From positions 1 to 41,191 of the IMG/VR virus record IMGVR_UViG_3300037343_000301: DNA of 41,191 nucleotides. One strand, written 5' to 3'. The notes below the pieces were generated by a model. The model did not search any database and had not been told where the DNA came from. It saw only the letters and a list, made by a program, of their open reading frames with translations. Each line of letters starts with the position of its first letter. The first letter of the stretch is position 1. The stretch is from a virus. This document shows positions 23,390 to 32,621 of the stretch, piece by piece. A program made the translations under genes and the position numbers.

Positions 23390-24070
23390 ATGATTACTAC
23401 ACACATAGGGATTCCCTTAAATATTAAACTGCCGAATGTCTATAGATATATGGACAATAAATTTATCGATTTATTTTTTAAAGAAGGAAAATTACGAATT
23501 AGTTCATTCGATAAGTTCAGACACTACCCAGATGAAGTTCGTGGAGATAAATCTGAAGGAACAGGTATTATAATTGGCAAATCCAATAAAGATGAGTTTA
23601 CATTTAACGTTATGACAGATGCATGTGGTAATGGATATATGTTATCTACGAGTTTGATGCATTCTAAAGATATAATGGCTGAATTCGAAACAGATGGAGT
23701 CTTTCGTATTAAAGATCCTCTGAATTTTGCTGCTGCAATTACAAACAGTCTTGCTGGTATTGACCAAGTTTTTATCGGGTTTTGCAATTACCAAGACAAA
23801 CGCATCATAGAAAAAGAAATTAAAGACTTGTCAGTTAATGACTTTACCAATGAACAAGGAAATGTGATAGTTGGTGGATCAGGAATGTCTAAAAGGACTA
23901 ATGAAATGATTGGAAATGGAATTGACTTGATGTATTTAAAAGATAATAAGTATCAGATGCAGTCTGAATTTCGTTTTGTTTGGACAATAAAACAGCAGTA
24001 CTTTCAGATGAACGAATATTTAGATATTGATTGTAAAGAAGCTGTACAATATTGTGAGGAGATTAAATGA
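23390..24070 (+). CDS. Unknown protein upstream of the restriction-modification gene (226 aa)
   Basis: The gene is AT-rich compared with the late genes and lies on the plus strand directly before the restriction enzyme. The N-terminal part (VYRYMDNKFIDLFFKEGKL then SFDKFRHYPDEVRGD) and the later QSEFRFVW resemble the layout of DUF2971-type proteins, in which an N-terminal residence of 'Y..L.....F..P.KFNDP' and a C-terminal E-R pair recur. That is a weak similarity. No signal or membrane segments are visible. It may be a defence-island partner or an unrelated passenger. Confidence 0.65.
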   Translation: MITTHIGIPLNIKLPNVYRYMDNKFIDLFFKEGKLRISSFDKFRHYPDEVRGDKSEGTGIIIGKSNKDEFTFNVMTDACGNGYMLSTSLMHSKDIMAEFETDGVFRIKDPLNFAAAITNSLAGIDQVFIGFCNYQDKRIIEKEIKDLSVNDFTNEQGNVIVGGSGMSKRTNEMIGNGIDLMYLKDNKYQMQSEFRFVWTIKQQYFQMNEYLDIDCKEAVQYCEEIK

Positions 24071-24159
24071 AAATCACGAAAAAAAAAATGGTCATCATAA
24101 ATAAGAGTATTGCCACTGAACTTAGAGGATATAGCTTTAAAGCAAGTTCACCAGTTTGA
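24067..24159 (+). CDS. Possible 30-aa peptide in the cassette spacer
   Basis: An ATG at 24067 overlaps the stop of the 226-residue gene as ATGA and opens a 30-residue ORF (MKITKKKMVIINKS, ending SSPV). The overlap favours translation. The spacer also holds a 7-bp inverted repeat, TGAACTT/AAGTTCA, that could instead be regulatory for the restriction gene. It is listed as possible only. Confidence 0.3.
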   Translation: MKITKKKMVIINKSIATELRGYSFKASSPV

Positions 24160-24204
24160 AATCTCGGCTTCAAATAATATTTAACCAAACAACAACACAC
24201 CTAA

Positions 24205-26943
24205 ATGGCATTAAGCTGGAACGAAATAAAGGACAGAGCATTAAAATTCTCTAATGAATGGGCTGACGAATCTAAAGAGCGTGCCGAAAAGGATAGTTTT
24301 TGGAATGAATTCTTCAACGTCTTTGGTATATCACGCAGACGAGTGGCCACGTTTGAGGAACCTGTAAAAAAGCTCAGTGGCAATCAAGGCTTTATTGATC
24401 TATTTTGGAAGGGTACGCTGCTTGTAGAGCACAAATCCAAAGGGAGAAGTTTAGATAAAGCCTACGAACAGGCTAAGGATTATTTCCCTGGACTAAAAGA
24501 ACACGAACTCCCTAAATACATACTTGTTTCAGATTTCGATAAGATAAAACTCTTTGACTTGGACGAGGGTACTGATCACGTATTCCCTGTATCTGAACTT
24601 TACAAAAATGTAAAGCTATTTGGTTTCATAGCTGGATACCAAAAGCGTACCTTCAAAGAAGAGGACCCTGTAAATATAAAAGCTGCTGAGCTTATGGGTG
24701 ATCTGCACGACCAGCTAGAAGATTTCGGCTATGAAGGGCATCACTTAGAAGTATACTTAGTCCGTTTGCTTTTTATCCTCTTTGCAGATGATACCAGTAT
24801 TTTCGAAAAGGATACATTTAAAGAGTACGTAGAGCAAAAAACCAATGAAGATGGTAGTAACCTAGGAGCACTTATGGCTCAGTTTTTTCAGGTACTGAAT
24901 ACCTCACCCGAAAAACGCCAAAAAAATCTAGACGAACACCTCAGTCAGTTTCCATATGTGAATGGTAAACTTTTTGAGGAGATGCTGCCTATAGCCTCTT
25001 TTAATTCTGATATGCGTAGCATAGTACTAGAGGCATCTGCACTGGACTGGGGCAAAATATCTCCTGCTATATTTGGTTCGCTCTTTCAGAGTGTGATGAA
25101 TCCAGAAGAACGACGTAACCTGGGGGCACACTATACCTCAGAGAAAAATATCTTTAAACTCATAAAGCCACTATTCCTTGACGAGCTGCATACAGAGTTT
25201 GAAAAAGTAAAAGGCAATACAAAAAAGCTACGTGAGTTTCACAAAAAACTATCTACACTAAAGTTCCTAGATCCAGCTTGTGGTAGTGGAAATTTTCTGA
25301 TCATTACTTACCGCGAGCTACGCTTATTGGAAATTGATATTCTTAGGATTTTACAGAAAAGGCAACAAACTGCTGACTTAGGCAGTATACTGTGGCTAGA
25401 TGTAGACCAGTTTTATGGAATAGAGTATGATGAGTTTGCTTCTAAAATAGCAGAAGTAGCTATGTGGCTTATAGACCATCAGATGAATATGCTTGTGAGT
25501 GAAGAGTTTGGTCAATACTTTGCCAGACTACCGCTTAAAAAAGCCGCCAAAATAATAAATGGTAATTCGCTACGGTTAGACTGGGAAGAGGTAGTGCCCA
25601 AGACTGAACTGAGTTATATAATTGGGAATCCACCGTTTATTGGTGCTGCAATGAAAAGCCAAATACAAATTGAAGACATGAGTTTAGTTTTTGATAGTAA
25701 AATTCAATATGGAAAACTCGATTATGTAGCCGCTTGGTACTACCTAGCCGCTCAATATATAAAGGATTCAGATGTCTCGGCAGCTTTTGTATCTACCAAT
25801 TCTGTGGTTCAAGGTGAACAAGTTTCTATTCTATGGAACGAAATATTAACCAACTATAAATTGACAATAAATTTTGCTCATAGAACTTTTAACTGGAAGA
25901 ATGACGCAAAAGGGAAAGCGGCAGTTCACTGTGTTATAGTTGGGTTTTCGAAAATTAGTAAAGAAAAAAAACTATATGACTACTTAGATATTAATGGTGA
26001 ACCAGATGAGATGATTGTTAAAAACATCAATCCATATCTAGTTAATGGTCAAAACATCTTTATAGATAAGACAAGGGAACCTATATGCAACACTCCTAAG
26101 ATGATAAGAGGCAATATTCCTTATGACGATGGAAACTTATTATTATCACTTGATGAAAGGGAAGAGTTTATCAGCAACAACCCTGAGCTCTCACATCTTG
26201 TAAGGAGATATGGAGGGGCTTATGAGATGCTGAATGAAAAATGGAGATACTGTCTTTGGTTGAATGGTATAAGTCCAAATGTTATAAGAAACTCTCAATT
26301 TATAAAAGATAGAATTTATAAATGTAAAATATTCAGAGAAAATGCAAAATCAAAATCTGTTCAGTCTAAGGCAACTACACCGTCATTGTTTGGAGATGTC
26401 AGGCAACCAAAGAGTGACTACCTGTTAATTCCAAGAGTCTCGTCGCATAGAAGGTACTATCTCCCTATTGGCTACATTTCAACAGAAACTATAATAGCAG
26501 ACAGTGCATATGGTCTACCAAATGCGACAAAATTCGAATTTGGAATTTTACAATCAAGTATGCATAATTCTTGGATAAGAACTGTTGCAGGGAAACTAAA
26601 AAGTGACTACAGATATTCAAACAACTTAGTCTACAACAACTACCCTTGGCCCAAAGACCCCAGTGATAAAAACATAAAAAAAGTAGAGGATAAAGCCCAA
26701 AAAGTGCTTGATGTACGGGCCGAGTATCCAGATAGTAGCTTAGCAGATATATATGACCCTCTCACTATGCCACCTAAGCTAGTGAAAGCACATCAGGAAC
26801 TAGATAAGGCTGTGGACCTATGCTATAGACCGCAGGCATTTGGTTCTGAAGCTGTGCGTATAGAGTATCTTTTTGACTTATATAATCAGTACACTGCCCC
26901 GTTATTTAACGTAAAGAAAATAAAGAAAAAAGGCAGTGCGTAA
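24205..26943 (+). CDS. Type IIL (MmeI-like) restriction-modification enzyme (912 aa)
   Basis: This is a single-chain restriction endonuclease and adenine methyltransferase. An N-terminal PD-(D/E)XK nuclease is visible with Asp65, Glu75 and Lys77 (GFIDLF then VEHKSKG), the same spacing as MmeI. A helical connector follows, then methyltransferase motifs: GAHYTS at 307-312, DPACGSGNF at 356-364 and NPPF at 475-478. The region from about 620 on carries the target recognition domain and C-terminal helices. The length of 912 fits MmeI (about 919). All key residues are present, so it should be active. It would methylate the phage and host DNA and cut unmodified incoming DNA. No separate methylase or specificity gene is needed. 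Confidence 0.92.
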   Translation: MALSWNEIKDRALKFSNEWADESKERAEKDSFWNEFFNVFGISRRRVATFEEPVKKLSGNQGFIDLFWKGTLLVEHKSKGRSLDKAYEQAKDYFPGLKEHELPKYILVSDFDKIKLFDLDEGTDHVFPVSELYKNVKLFGFIAGYQKRTFKEEDPVNIKAAELMGDLHDQLEDFGYEGHHLEVYLVRLLFILFADDTSIFEKDTFKEYVEQKTNEDGSNLGALMAQFFQVLNTSPEKRQKNLDEHLSQFPYVNGKLFEEMLPIASFNSDMRSIVLEASALDWGKISPAIFGSLFQSVMNPEERRNLGAHYTSEKNIFKLIKPLFLDELHTEFEKVKGNTKKLREFHKKLSTLKFLDPACGSGNFLIITYRELRLLEIDILRILQKRQQTADLGSILWLDVDQFYGIEYDEFASKIAEVAMWLIDHQMNMLVSEEFGQYFARLPLKKAAKIINGNSLRLDWEEVVPKTELSYIIGNPPFIGAAMKSQIQIEDMSLVFDSKIQYGKLDYVAAWYYLAAQYIKDSDVSAAFVSTNSVVQGEQVSILWNEILTNYKLTINFAHRTFNWKNDAKGKAAVHCVIVGFSKISKEKKLYDYLDINGEPDEMIVKNINPYLVNGQNIFIDKTREPICNTPKMIRGNIPYDDGNLLLSLDEREEFISNNPELSHLVRRYGGAYEMLNEKWRYCLWLNGISPNVIRNSQFIKDRIYKCKIFRENAKSKSVQSKATTPSLFGDVRQPKSDYLLIPRVSSHRRYYLPIGYISTETIIADSAYGLPNATKFEFGILQSSMHNSWIRTVAGKLKSDYRYSNNLVYNNYPWPKDPSDKNIKKVEDKAQKVLDVRAEYPDSSLADIYDPLTMPPKLVKAHQELDKAVDLCYRPQAFGSEAVRIEYLFDLYNQYTAPLFNVKKIKKKGSA

Positions 26944-26959
26944 TAATATTACCAAGACA

Positions 26960-27277
26960 CTACTCCCACCACAGCTCTCTGCTCTCTAGCTTAGCTAGGA
27001 TATTTTCTTTTTTGATGGTTCGTTTATCTGGAGACAGCTCCCAGTGCCCTATGATCTCCGCTCCCAGATCTCGCTCTATTACGAATACGCTTCGTTTCAC
27101 TAGTCGCACTCCGTCCATCCTTTGGGTGTTCCTGGTCTTTTCGGATTCGGCTCTCTTCACGAATGCATTGATAGCATTGTGCCAGAAGTACGCTATATCT
27201 TTATCTGAGATTCCTTCTGCTTTTAGCTTAGCGACTTGCGTGTCTACGCAGGCGTGAATTAGGTTTATACTACTCAT
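26960..27277 (-). CDS. Last gene of the early operon, unknown (105 aa)
   Basis: This is a soluble helical protein with an N-terminal Cys/Asp and a Trp-rich C-terminus. It is 2 bases downstream of the primase-helicase gene and converges with the restriction gene, 16 bases between their stops. Position after the primase suggests a replication or recombination accessory role, without direct evidence. Confidence 0.65.
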   Translation of the reverse strand: MSSINLIHACVDTQVAKLKAEGISDKDIAYFWHNAINAFVKRAESEKTRNTQRMDGVRLVKRSVFVIERDLGAEIIGHWELSPDKRTIKKENILAKLESRELWWE

Positions 27278-27279
27278 AG

Positions 27280-30200
27280 TTAAAATGGTTTCTTTTCGGT
27301 ATTCATAAATTCTTCCTCCTCTGCAGCTGCTTGTATCTCCTTAGCTTTTTCAGCTGCTTTTTTATCGATCTCCTGCTTATAGCTCTCACTGGCGAGTAGC
27401 TGATCTGTGACATCTGGCAGCTCTGAGGCTACAAACATGTATGCACTGGTGCTAGGTCCTTTGGAGAAGGTCGTCTTCTTACACGGTCCTATGAAGCTCT
27501 CCATCTCACTTAGGTACTTTTTGAGCGAGCTACTATTCATACTGGCTCCTTTGCTGTTTTGCACATAGGCGATGTGCAGCAACTTTACATTGATATAGAT
27601 CACTTCTTTTGGAGTCTCAAAATACTTGCGTTCTGTTGCGTTTTCCTTGCCTAGTATCTCTACAGATGTGCAGCTTTCTATCTTGATTTCCTTGTCTCTA
27701 CTGATGATTCTACTGCTTAGCATAAAGCAAACGAAATCCCAAAACTGTTGTACTCCATCTGAACTCTTTATGATCCCATTATGCTCTATGATATCTTCCA
27801 CCATCTGATCAAAAAAAGCATCCATACTAAAGGGAAGCGTGATATGCTTGCCCATCACCTGGAGCGATGCGTATATATGCGAGTAGTTATCTACCAGTCT
27901 ACTCACTATCTTCTTGTTCCGCTTGCTGAAATCATCCTTTAGCCGCTTATAGATGGCTATGAATGTGCTATCGTACTTCTCTTTGAAGTAGTCACGGTGC
28001 TTATACATATCACACAGTAGCGAGCTCACGCCTTGGTCTAGGTAACCATCGAGGTGCTCTAGTCGCTCTCTGTCTTCTATGGTAAATATTCGTGCAGGAA
28101 ATGAGCGTATCACAGATCTATTGACTAGGGAGTTATCATCTTTAGTAAACAGGAATTGACCTGCGAGTACTAGCGTACACGTAGGCGTCTGTGTGATGAT
28201 ATTCCCTTCCTTAGTGCCCTTCTGTCTACCTATACCGTCATACGTGCCTTTGATTGCTTGCATCCGCTTTTCGTCCAGACTCTTCTCATCTAGCTCATTG
28301 AGTACTATAGGGCAATTCTGAAATCGCTGTATGCTTGCAGCCAGGGCAAAGTCTGAAACGTTGTCTAGATTTATCTGTGTCATACGCTTACCGTGTTGGT
28401 CTGTGCCGCTAAAAAAGAAGTGGAGTATATGATCTGTGAATACAGACTTACCCATATTAGTAGCTCCATATACGTATAGGAATGGGATGTTAGCTTTACG
28501 CATACATATATCTCTGAATAGAGTAATGATCTTGTAGGCTATACCGTAAGCTGCATCTTCTTTAAAGACATCCTGATATGCTTTGAAATAATCGGATATG
28601 GTAACCGGGCTCTCCGTATACGTGAAGTACTTATCTTTATCCAGGGCACTGTCTCCGTCACGTTGATCCTTTAGCTCCTCCACTACTACAGGACTTAGGT
28701 AGTTGTGCTTATTGTGAGTGAAGATGCCGAGGTCATTGTACTTCGTCAGCTGGCCATTGTATACATAATTGCTAAATGCCAAAAACCCTTCACTCTGGTA
28801 GCCCAGCTGCTTTAGCTCGTAGCACTTAGGAAACTTTTCTAAGATATACTGCACGAGTCGTATGAAGTAGGTTTTGGTGAAGTCCATTATGAAGTATGGT
28901 CCTTCCTTGATCAGTGCTTGCTCCATATACGACTGACTGCTGAGTCCTACGCTATCTACCAATATATTCACGGCAGACTTGCCTTTGCATATCTGAATGT
29001 ATCGCTTATTGTCATCTTGGCCATAGACGTGAAAGAGTGGTTTTATGACACAGTTAGCACAGGTGTCGTAGCCTTTGCCATTAGAAAAATAGTAGCCAGT
29101 GTTATCTTTTTTAGGAGCAAATCGGTGTCTGAGGTAAAAATCTATATCACAATTGGGCGGCAGTGAGGTAATGTCTGAGTCTAGCAACACGTCTTTTTGC
29201 TCCTTGAGCTCTATGATATACACACTTTTCAATGCTTTGAGTAGCGTGTTTCTGGCTATGCCCCACACACTTGCTTTGCTTAGCTTGGTGATCCATCTAT
29301 CCTGTATGGTCTCCGGATATCGCTTTAGGTAGGTTAAAAAATCTTGACGCTGTGCTTCCAGTTCATCTTCATCTGCAGCTTGCTGATCTATGGTATATTT
29401 TATTCCTTCTGGAATTAGAGCACCTAGGGGTTGGCTACTTCGAAAGATCAGTTCTTTCTCTAGCTCGTGCAGGGTTACTTCTTTATCTGCTTTTTTAAAT
29501 AGGTCAAATAATGCTGCGTTGGCTATGGTATTAGGCAGCGTGTAATCTGTAAGCGGTGCGTGTATCTGTGCATATATCCAGTCTAGAAAATGCTGTGGTG
29601 CTGGTCTTTTTTTCTTTTCTTTTACAAATTCGTCTGGATCGAACCCCAATACGTTGATCACTTTTACTTTCTGGCCAACCTCTAGTAGCATTTCTGCGGC
29701 CTTGGCGGTAGCAGCTCTTCCTGCACTATCTCCATCATACCATATCACAGTCTCCGTACAGAACCTATGCAGTAGCTTGGCTTGCTTCATAGTGAATGCC
29801 GTGCCACATCCTGCTACAGCATTGGGTATGCCTGCTGGGTGTATGCCTACTACATCCATATATCCTTCCATCAGGTATACTGAGCCATTCATTTTGCGTA
29901 TAGGAACTATCGCACGATTCAGATTATAAAGGACTTTACTCTTATCATATAGCCACGTCTGCGGGCTATTTATATACTTAGCATATTTACTTTCTGCTAT
30001 CACTCTGCCTCCAAAACCTATGAGCATGCCTCTCTCATTGTGTATAGGAAAGGTGAGTCTGTCTTGGAATGTGTCGTAGGTGGTGATTGACTTATCTGCT
30101 TGCTCCTTTTCTGAGAGTATACCAGATAGTACGCCTGCTTTTAGCTGACCTATTTTGATGAGTTCTTTCTGCAGCACATTGCCATTCTTGGCATATCCTA

Positions 30201-30666
30201 TAGAGAAGTGATCTATCGTCGCTTCGGTGATTTCTCTCTCTTTTATATAGCTCATCGCTGCGGTACTGCTCGGTAGCCCTTTGCTGTATCTACTTTGAGC
30301 GGCTATCAAGTGTAACTCTGCTTGCTTACGTACAGTTTTTTCATCGTCTGTGAGTGCCTTTTTAGTGGTATCCTCGTCGTACTCCACAGCTATAGCGTGC
30401 GTGCTGGCTATTTTCTCCAGGGCTTCTGGATAGCTCATTTTATGGTAAGCCATGACAAAGCTTACACCACTGGCTCCCCCCTCTCCACAGCCAAAGCACT
30501 TGTATATCTGCTTGCGTTTATTGACTGAGAAACTTGGCGTTTTCTCCTCGTGAAAAGGGCAGCAAGCTTGGTAGTCTGCTCCTTTTTCTTTGAGTTCAAT
30601 CTCGCGGCCTATCACCTCTTCCATAGGTAGGTCGTGTATTTCGGATATGGTCTTATTAGATATCAA
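27280..30666 (-). CDS. DnaG-type primase fused to an SF3/AAA-like helicase (1128 aa)
   Basis: The N-terminus has a CHC2 zinc finger with Cys36, His39, Cys57 and Cys60 (CPFHEEKTPSF then YKCFGCGEGG). A Toprim core follows with GYMDV near residue 270 and YDGDSAG near 315. The C-terminal half has a Walker A motif GATNMGKS near residue 737 and a Walker B-like VLNELDE about 50 residues later. One protein would thus both prime and unwind DNA at the fork. The start is a TTG at 30666, chosen because the frame begins with the expected SNKTISEIHDL run and the first ATG (residue 15) would cut into it. No DNA polymerase gene was seen, so host polymerase is probably recruited. Confidence 0.88.
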   Translation of the reverse strand: MISNKTISEIHDLPMEEVIGREIELKEKGADYQACCPFHEEKTPSFSVNKRKQIYKCFGCGEGGASGVSFVMAYHKMSYPEALEKIASTHAIAVEYDEDTTKKALTDDEKTVRKQAELHLIAAQSRYSKGLPSSTAAMSYIKEREITEATIDHFSIGYAKNGNVLQKELIKIGQLKAGVLSGILSEKEQADKSITTYDTFQDRLTFPIHNERGMLIGFGGRVIAESKYAKYINSPQTWLYDKSKVLYNLNRAIVPIRKMNGSVYLMEGYMDVVGIHPAGIPNAVAGCGTAFTMKQAKLLHRFCTETVIWYDGDSAGRAATAKAAEMLLEVGQKVKVINVLGFDPDEFVKEKKKRPAPQHFLDWIYAQIHAPLTDYTLPNTIANAALFDLFKKADKEVTLHELEKELIFRSSQPLGALIPEGIKYTIDQQAADEDELEAQRQDFLTYLKRYPETIQDRWITKLSKASVWGIARNTLLKALKSVYIIELKEQKDVLLDSDITSLPPNCDIDFYLRHRFAPKKDNTGYYFSNGKGYDTCANCVIKPLFHVYGQDDNKRYIQICKGKSAVNILVDSVGLSSQSYMEQALIKEGPYFIMDFTKTYFIRLVQYILEKFPKCYELKQLGYQSEGFLAFSNYVYNGQLTKYNDLGIFTHNKHNYLSPVVVEELKDQRDGDSALDKDKYFTYTESPVTISDYFKAYQDVFKEDAAYGIAYKIITLFRDICMRKANIPFLYVYGATNMGKSVFTDHILHFFFSGTDQHGKRMTQINLDNVSDFALAASIQRFQNCPIVLNELDEKSLDEKRMQAIKGTYDGIGRQKGTKEGNIITQTPTCTLVLAGQFLFTKDDNSLVNRSVIRSFPARIFTIEDRERLEHLDGYLDQGVSSLLCDMYKHRDYFKEKYDSTFIAIYKRLKDDFSKRNKKIVSRLVDNYSHIYASLQVMGKHITLPFSMDAFFDQMVEDIIEHNGIIKSSDGVQQFWDFVCFMLSSRIISRDKEIKIESCTSVEILGKENATERKYFETPKEVIYINVKLLHIAYVQNSKGASMNSSSLKKYLSEMESFIGPCKKTTFSKGPSTSAYMFVASELPDVTDQLLASESYKQEIDKKAAEKAKEIQAAAEEEEFMNTEKKPF

Positions 30667-30705
30667 TTGGTAGTTTTAGTTTTTGTGAAAATTAATTTCT
30701 GACAG

Positions 30706-31053
30706 CTATAAATCTGAACTGATTTTCCCGTTTATTTTTTTAAGAATATTCACCAGGGCAGCGTGGTGTTTTGAAGGAAAGGTTGAACGTTCTATAGCAG
30801 AGATCACGGCAGCTCTCATAGTCTTCAGATCGTCTAAAGTGAATACCGTCACTTTCTTATTAAAGAATCTGCGTACGAAATATCCTCTGATTATTGATAT
30901 CACGGTGAAGAACACAGTGATGCCTATATTTTTAGAGTGGGTACTCTCTATCCCAAAGAAGGGAAATATGAAGTATAGTGCTGTGAGACTAATGACGAAG
31001 CCTATTGCAGTGCTGGCTAGTATCTCTAGGATGGAGTGTTTACGTTTTTGCAT
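30706..31053 (-). CDS. DUF7220-like phage membrane protein (115 aa)
   Basis: Two hydrophobic helices (about residues 9-31 and 40-54) are followed by YFVRRFFNKK and a soluble helical tail. The phrase FPFFGI between the helices and the 'ISIIRGYFVRRFF' end fit the small phage membrane family DUF7220. The C-terminal 55 residues are additional. It is an early-operon gene upstream of the primase. Its role is unknown. Confidence 0.7.
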   Translation of the reverse strand: MQKRKHSILEILASTAIGFVISLTALYFIFPFFGIESTHSKNIGITVFFTVISIIRGYFVRRFFNKKVTVFTLDDLKTMRAAVISAIERSTFPSKHHAALVNILKKINGKISSDL

Positions 31054-31066
31054 ATTATTAACCTTT

Positions 31067-31204
31067 TTATAAATCGTTAGCTCTAATTAATTGTGCACTA
31101 AAGATCTCCAGTAGTATCTCAATGGTCTTCTTACGGAATTCTTTGCTTTCTGTGGAAGATGCGGAGAATGCCGCTTGCTGTGGACGATCAGATGGAGCTC
31201 TCAT
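31067..31204 (-). CDS. Small early protein (45 aa)
   Basis: The ATG at 31204 overlaps the stop of the 225-residue gene as ATGA. The peptide begins MRAPSDRPQQAAFS and ends LIRANDL. It is helical and basic in the middle, and fills an otherwise empty 147-base gap. The coupling pattern is the same as elsewhere in this genome, so it is likely translated. Function is unknown. Confidence 0.6.
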   Translation of the reverse strand: MRAPSDRPQQAAFSASSTESKEFRKKTIEILLEIFSAQLIRANDL

Positions 31205-31878
31205 TTCTTTTTTCGTTCTATGCGTTGGATGTCAAAAGACTGAGCATAAATGTCATAGAGATCTAGATCTCCTGTCTTTGTGAGTACACGGTATTTTACT
31301 ACCCATACCCAGGGGTTAGCCTGGCTTGATTCTTTGCCGTTGATTGATCTCCAGAGTGAGTAGAAGCTATCTCTAGCAAGGGGAAAGAATGGCAAGACCG
31401 CTTCATAATCGTGAAATCCCTGGGCGTTAGTCATAACCCCTTCAGCTATAGCTCCATCATCTGTTATATCTTCTAGTCTCTCTAGAGATACAGATTCTAC
31501 CATTAGCCAGATACGAGCTACTGCCTTAGGCATATGGATGGATGGTTTCCATTTTATATCTAAGTCGCGTGCTAACGGATTAGACTTGAATACGTAGTCT
31601 TTCCCAAATGGGGCGAAACTTTCTCTTACCCAAAGTACGTCACCTGGTTGTCCGTATGGGTTTTTGATGAAGCGGACTTTCTCTTCATTTAGGAATATAG
31701 CTTCATTGCCCTCATCTGTTCCCCAGAAGATGCTTCCATCTTCTTTGTAAGTAAGATTCCAGTCATCAGGATTCTCATTTATTTCTTTGAGATTAGTAGT
31801 TCTACGTGTCTCTGTTTTGCTGTCAGCTCGTATGCCTTGCACCATCGATGTGCTGAATAATATTGGTCTTTCTTTCAT
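31201..31878 (-). CDS. ASCH/PUA-like phage protein (225 aa)
   Basis: The protein starts KERPILFSTSMVQGI and continues KTETRR, then PYGQPGDVLWVRE, SIHMPKAVARIWL, AIAEGV and NPWVWVVKYRV. This series of motifs matches a common phage protein with an ASCH (PUA-like, RNA- or modified-base-binding) fold. It lies in the early operon between small membrane proteins and the replication genes. The biochemical role in phages is not established. The full motif series is present, so it looks intact. Confidence 0.8.
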   Translation of the reverse strand: MKERPILFSTSMVQGIRADSKTETRRTTNLKEINENPDDWNLTYKEDGSIFWGTDEGNEAIFLNEEKVRFIKNPYGQPGDVLWVRESFAPFGKDYVFKSNPLARDLDIKWKPSIHMPKAVARIWLMVESVSLERLEDITDDGAIAEGVMTNAQGFHDYEAVLPFFPLARDSFYSLWRSINGKESSQANPWVWVVKYRVLTKTGDLDLYDIYAQSFDIQRIERKKK

Positions 31879-31879
31879 A

Positions 31880-32071
31880 TTATTTCTTAAAAAATTTACG
31901 TGTTGGTCTGCCTAACGAGTTGAGCATTTCTTGGTTTTGGCGGTAGAGGTCTATCGCATACAGTGCAGTGATTGCTACTCCCGTGGCAAAGCCTATGATG
32001 AGTGTGATGACAGCTACTAAGGGCTGCTCTACGAGGTAAATGATGGTTTCTTTCATAATATCAATATTCAA
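31880..32071 (-). CDS. Small single-span membrane protein (63 aa)
   Basis: The peptide has one transmembrane helix (about residues 15-40, LVAVITLIIGFATGVAITALYAI) followed by a basic tail (GRPTRKFFKK). It is one base from the next gene in the early operon. It may be a superinfection-exclusion or host-takeover membrane peptide, by analogy only. Confidence 0.7.
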   Translation of the reverse strand: MNIDIMKETIIYLVEQPLVAVITLIIGFATGVAITALYAIDLYRQNQEMLNSLGRPTRKFFKK

Positions 32072-32284
32072 TTAGGTTGAACTCACTAATTTTTTACGTA
32101 GTTGTAACTCTAGGGATGCATTCGTAGCACGTAGATTAGCATTCATCTTTTTTATAGTTATGTAATGCTCCATCAGCTGCTCTAGTGTCATAGGCTCCAA
32201 GTGACCGTGTACGATGTGCAGTCCACGCTCAGGACTCAGGAGGTAGCACTTATCTCTTGTATTTCTGTAGATAAACTGACTCAT
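32072..32284 (-). CDS. Small early protein, unknown (70 aa)
   Basis: This is a 70-residue basic helical protein without a membrane span. It overlaps the preceding zinc-ribbon gene by 4 bases. The C-terminal half (about 33-66) is a predicted helix with heptad-like Leu spacing. No family is recognised. Confidence 0.65.
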   Translation of the reverse strand: MSQFIYRNTRDKCYLLSPERGLHIVHGHLEPMTLEQLMEHYITIKKMNANLRATNASLELQLRKKLVSST

Positions 32285-32514
32285 AGTATTCTATAGTTTC
32301 TAGAATTAGTGATAGAAAATAGTAGGTCTTTATTTACGCAGATCCGTTCTGCTCGAGTCCTATCTAGATCCTTTAAAACTTTCCTATGCATCACAGCCAC
32401 CTGGTTAAGTTTTTGGGAGAACCTCACGAAGCATTTTCCGCAGGTAGTTCTGAAAGTTGGCTGTCGATGGTGGCAGCTATTGCACTCGAGAGTGGGTTGG
32501 TTTGATGTACTCAT
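32281..32514 (-). CDS. Zinc-ribbon protein (77 aa)
   Basis: Two CxxC pairs, Cys11/Cys14 and Cys25/Cys28 (CNSC then CGKC), define a short zinc ribbon. The rest is basic and helical. The start at 32514 follows a terminator hairpin (32537-32565) by about 20 bases, so part of the transcript would stop before this gene. It probably binds nucleic acid or an RNA polymerase partner, which is an inference from the fold. Confidence 0.7.
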   Translation of the reverse strand: MSTSNQPTLECNSCHHRQPTFRTTCGKCFVRFSQKLNQVAVMHRKVLKDLDRTRAERICVNKDLLFSITNSRNYRIL

Positions 32515-32536
32515 TTTCTTTTTTTTTGGTTAAAAA

Positions 32537-32565
32537 AGCCGCTGGCGATCTAGCCTCCAGCGGCT
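32537..32565 (-). terminator. Intrinsic terminator after the tRNA-like element
   Basis: AGCCGCTGG (32537-32545) pairs with CCAGCGGCT (32557-32565), 9 perfect bp, with TTTTTT on the minus strand next to it. It lies between the tRNA-like element and the zinc-ribbon gene. Confidence 0.8.
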
Positions 32566-32621
32566 GTACTAAATATAACTACTAAATCAAAATCACGCTA
32601 TGTAAGCGATATCTTCATTGT

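Noticed and set aside
24205-26943. Stand-alone methyltransferase or BREX/DISARM component
   Set aside because: The N-terminal nuclease motif with MmeI spacing and the length near 919 residues fit a single-chain type IIL enzyme. No accessory defence genes lie beside it.
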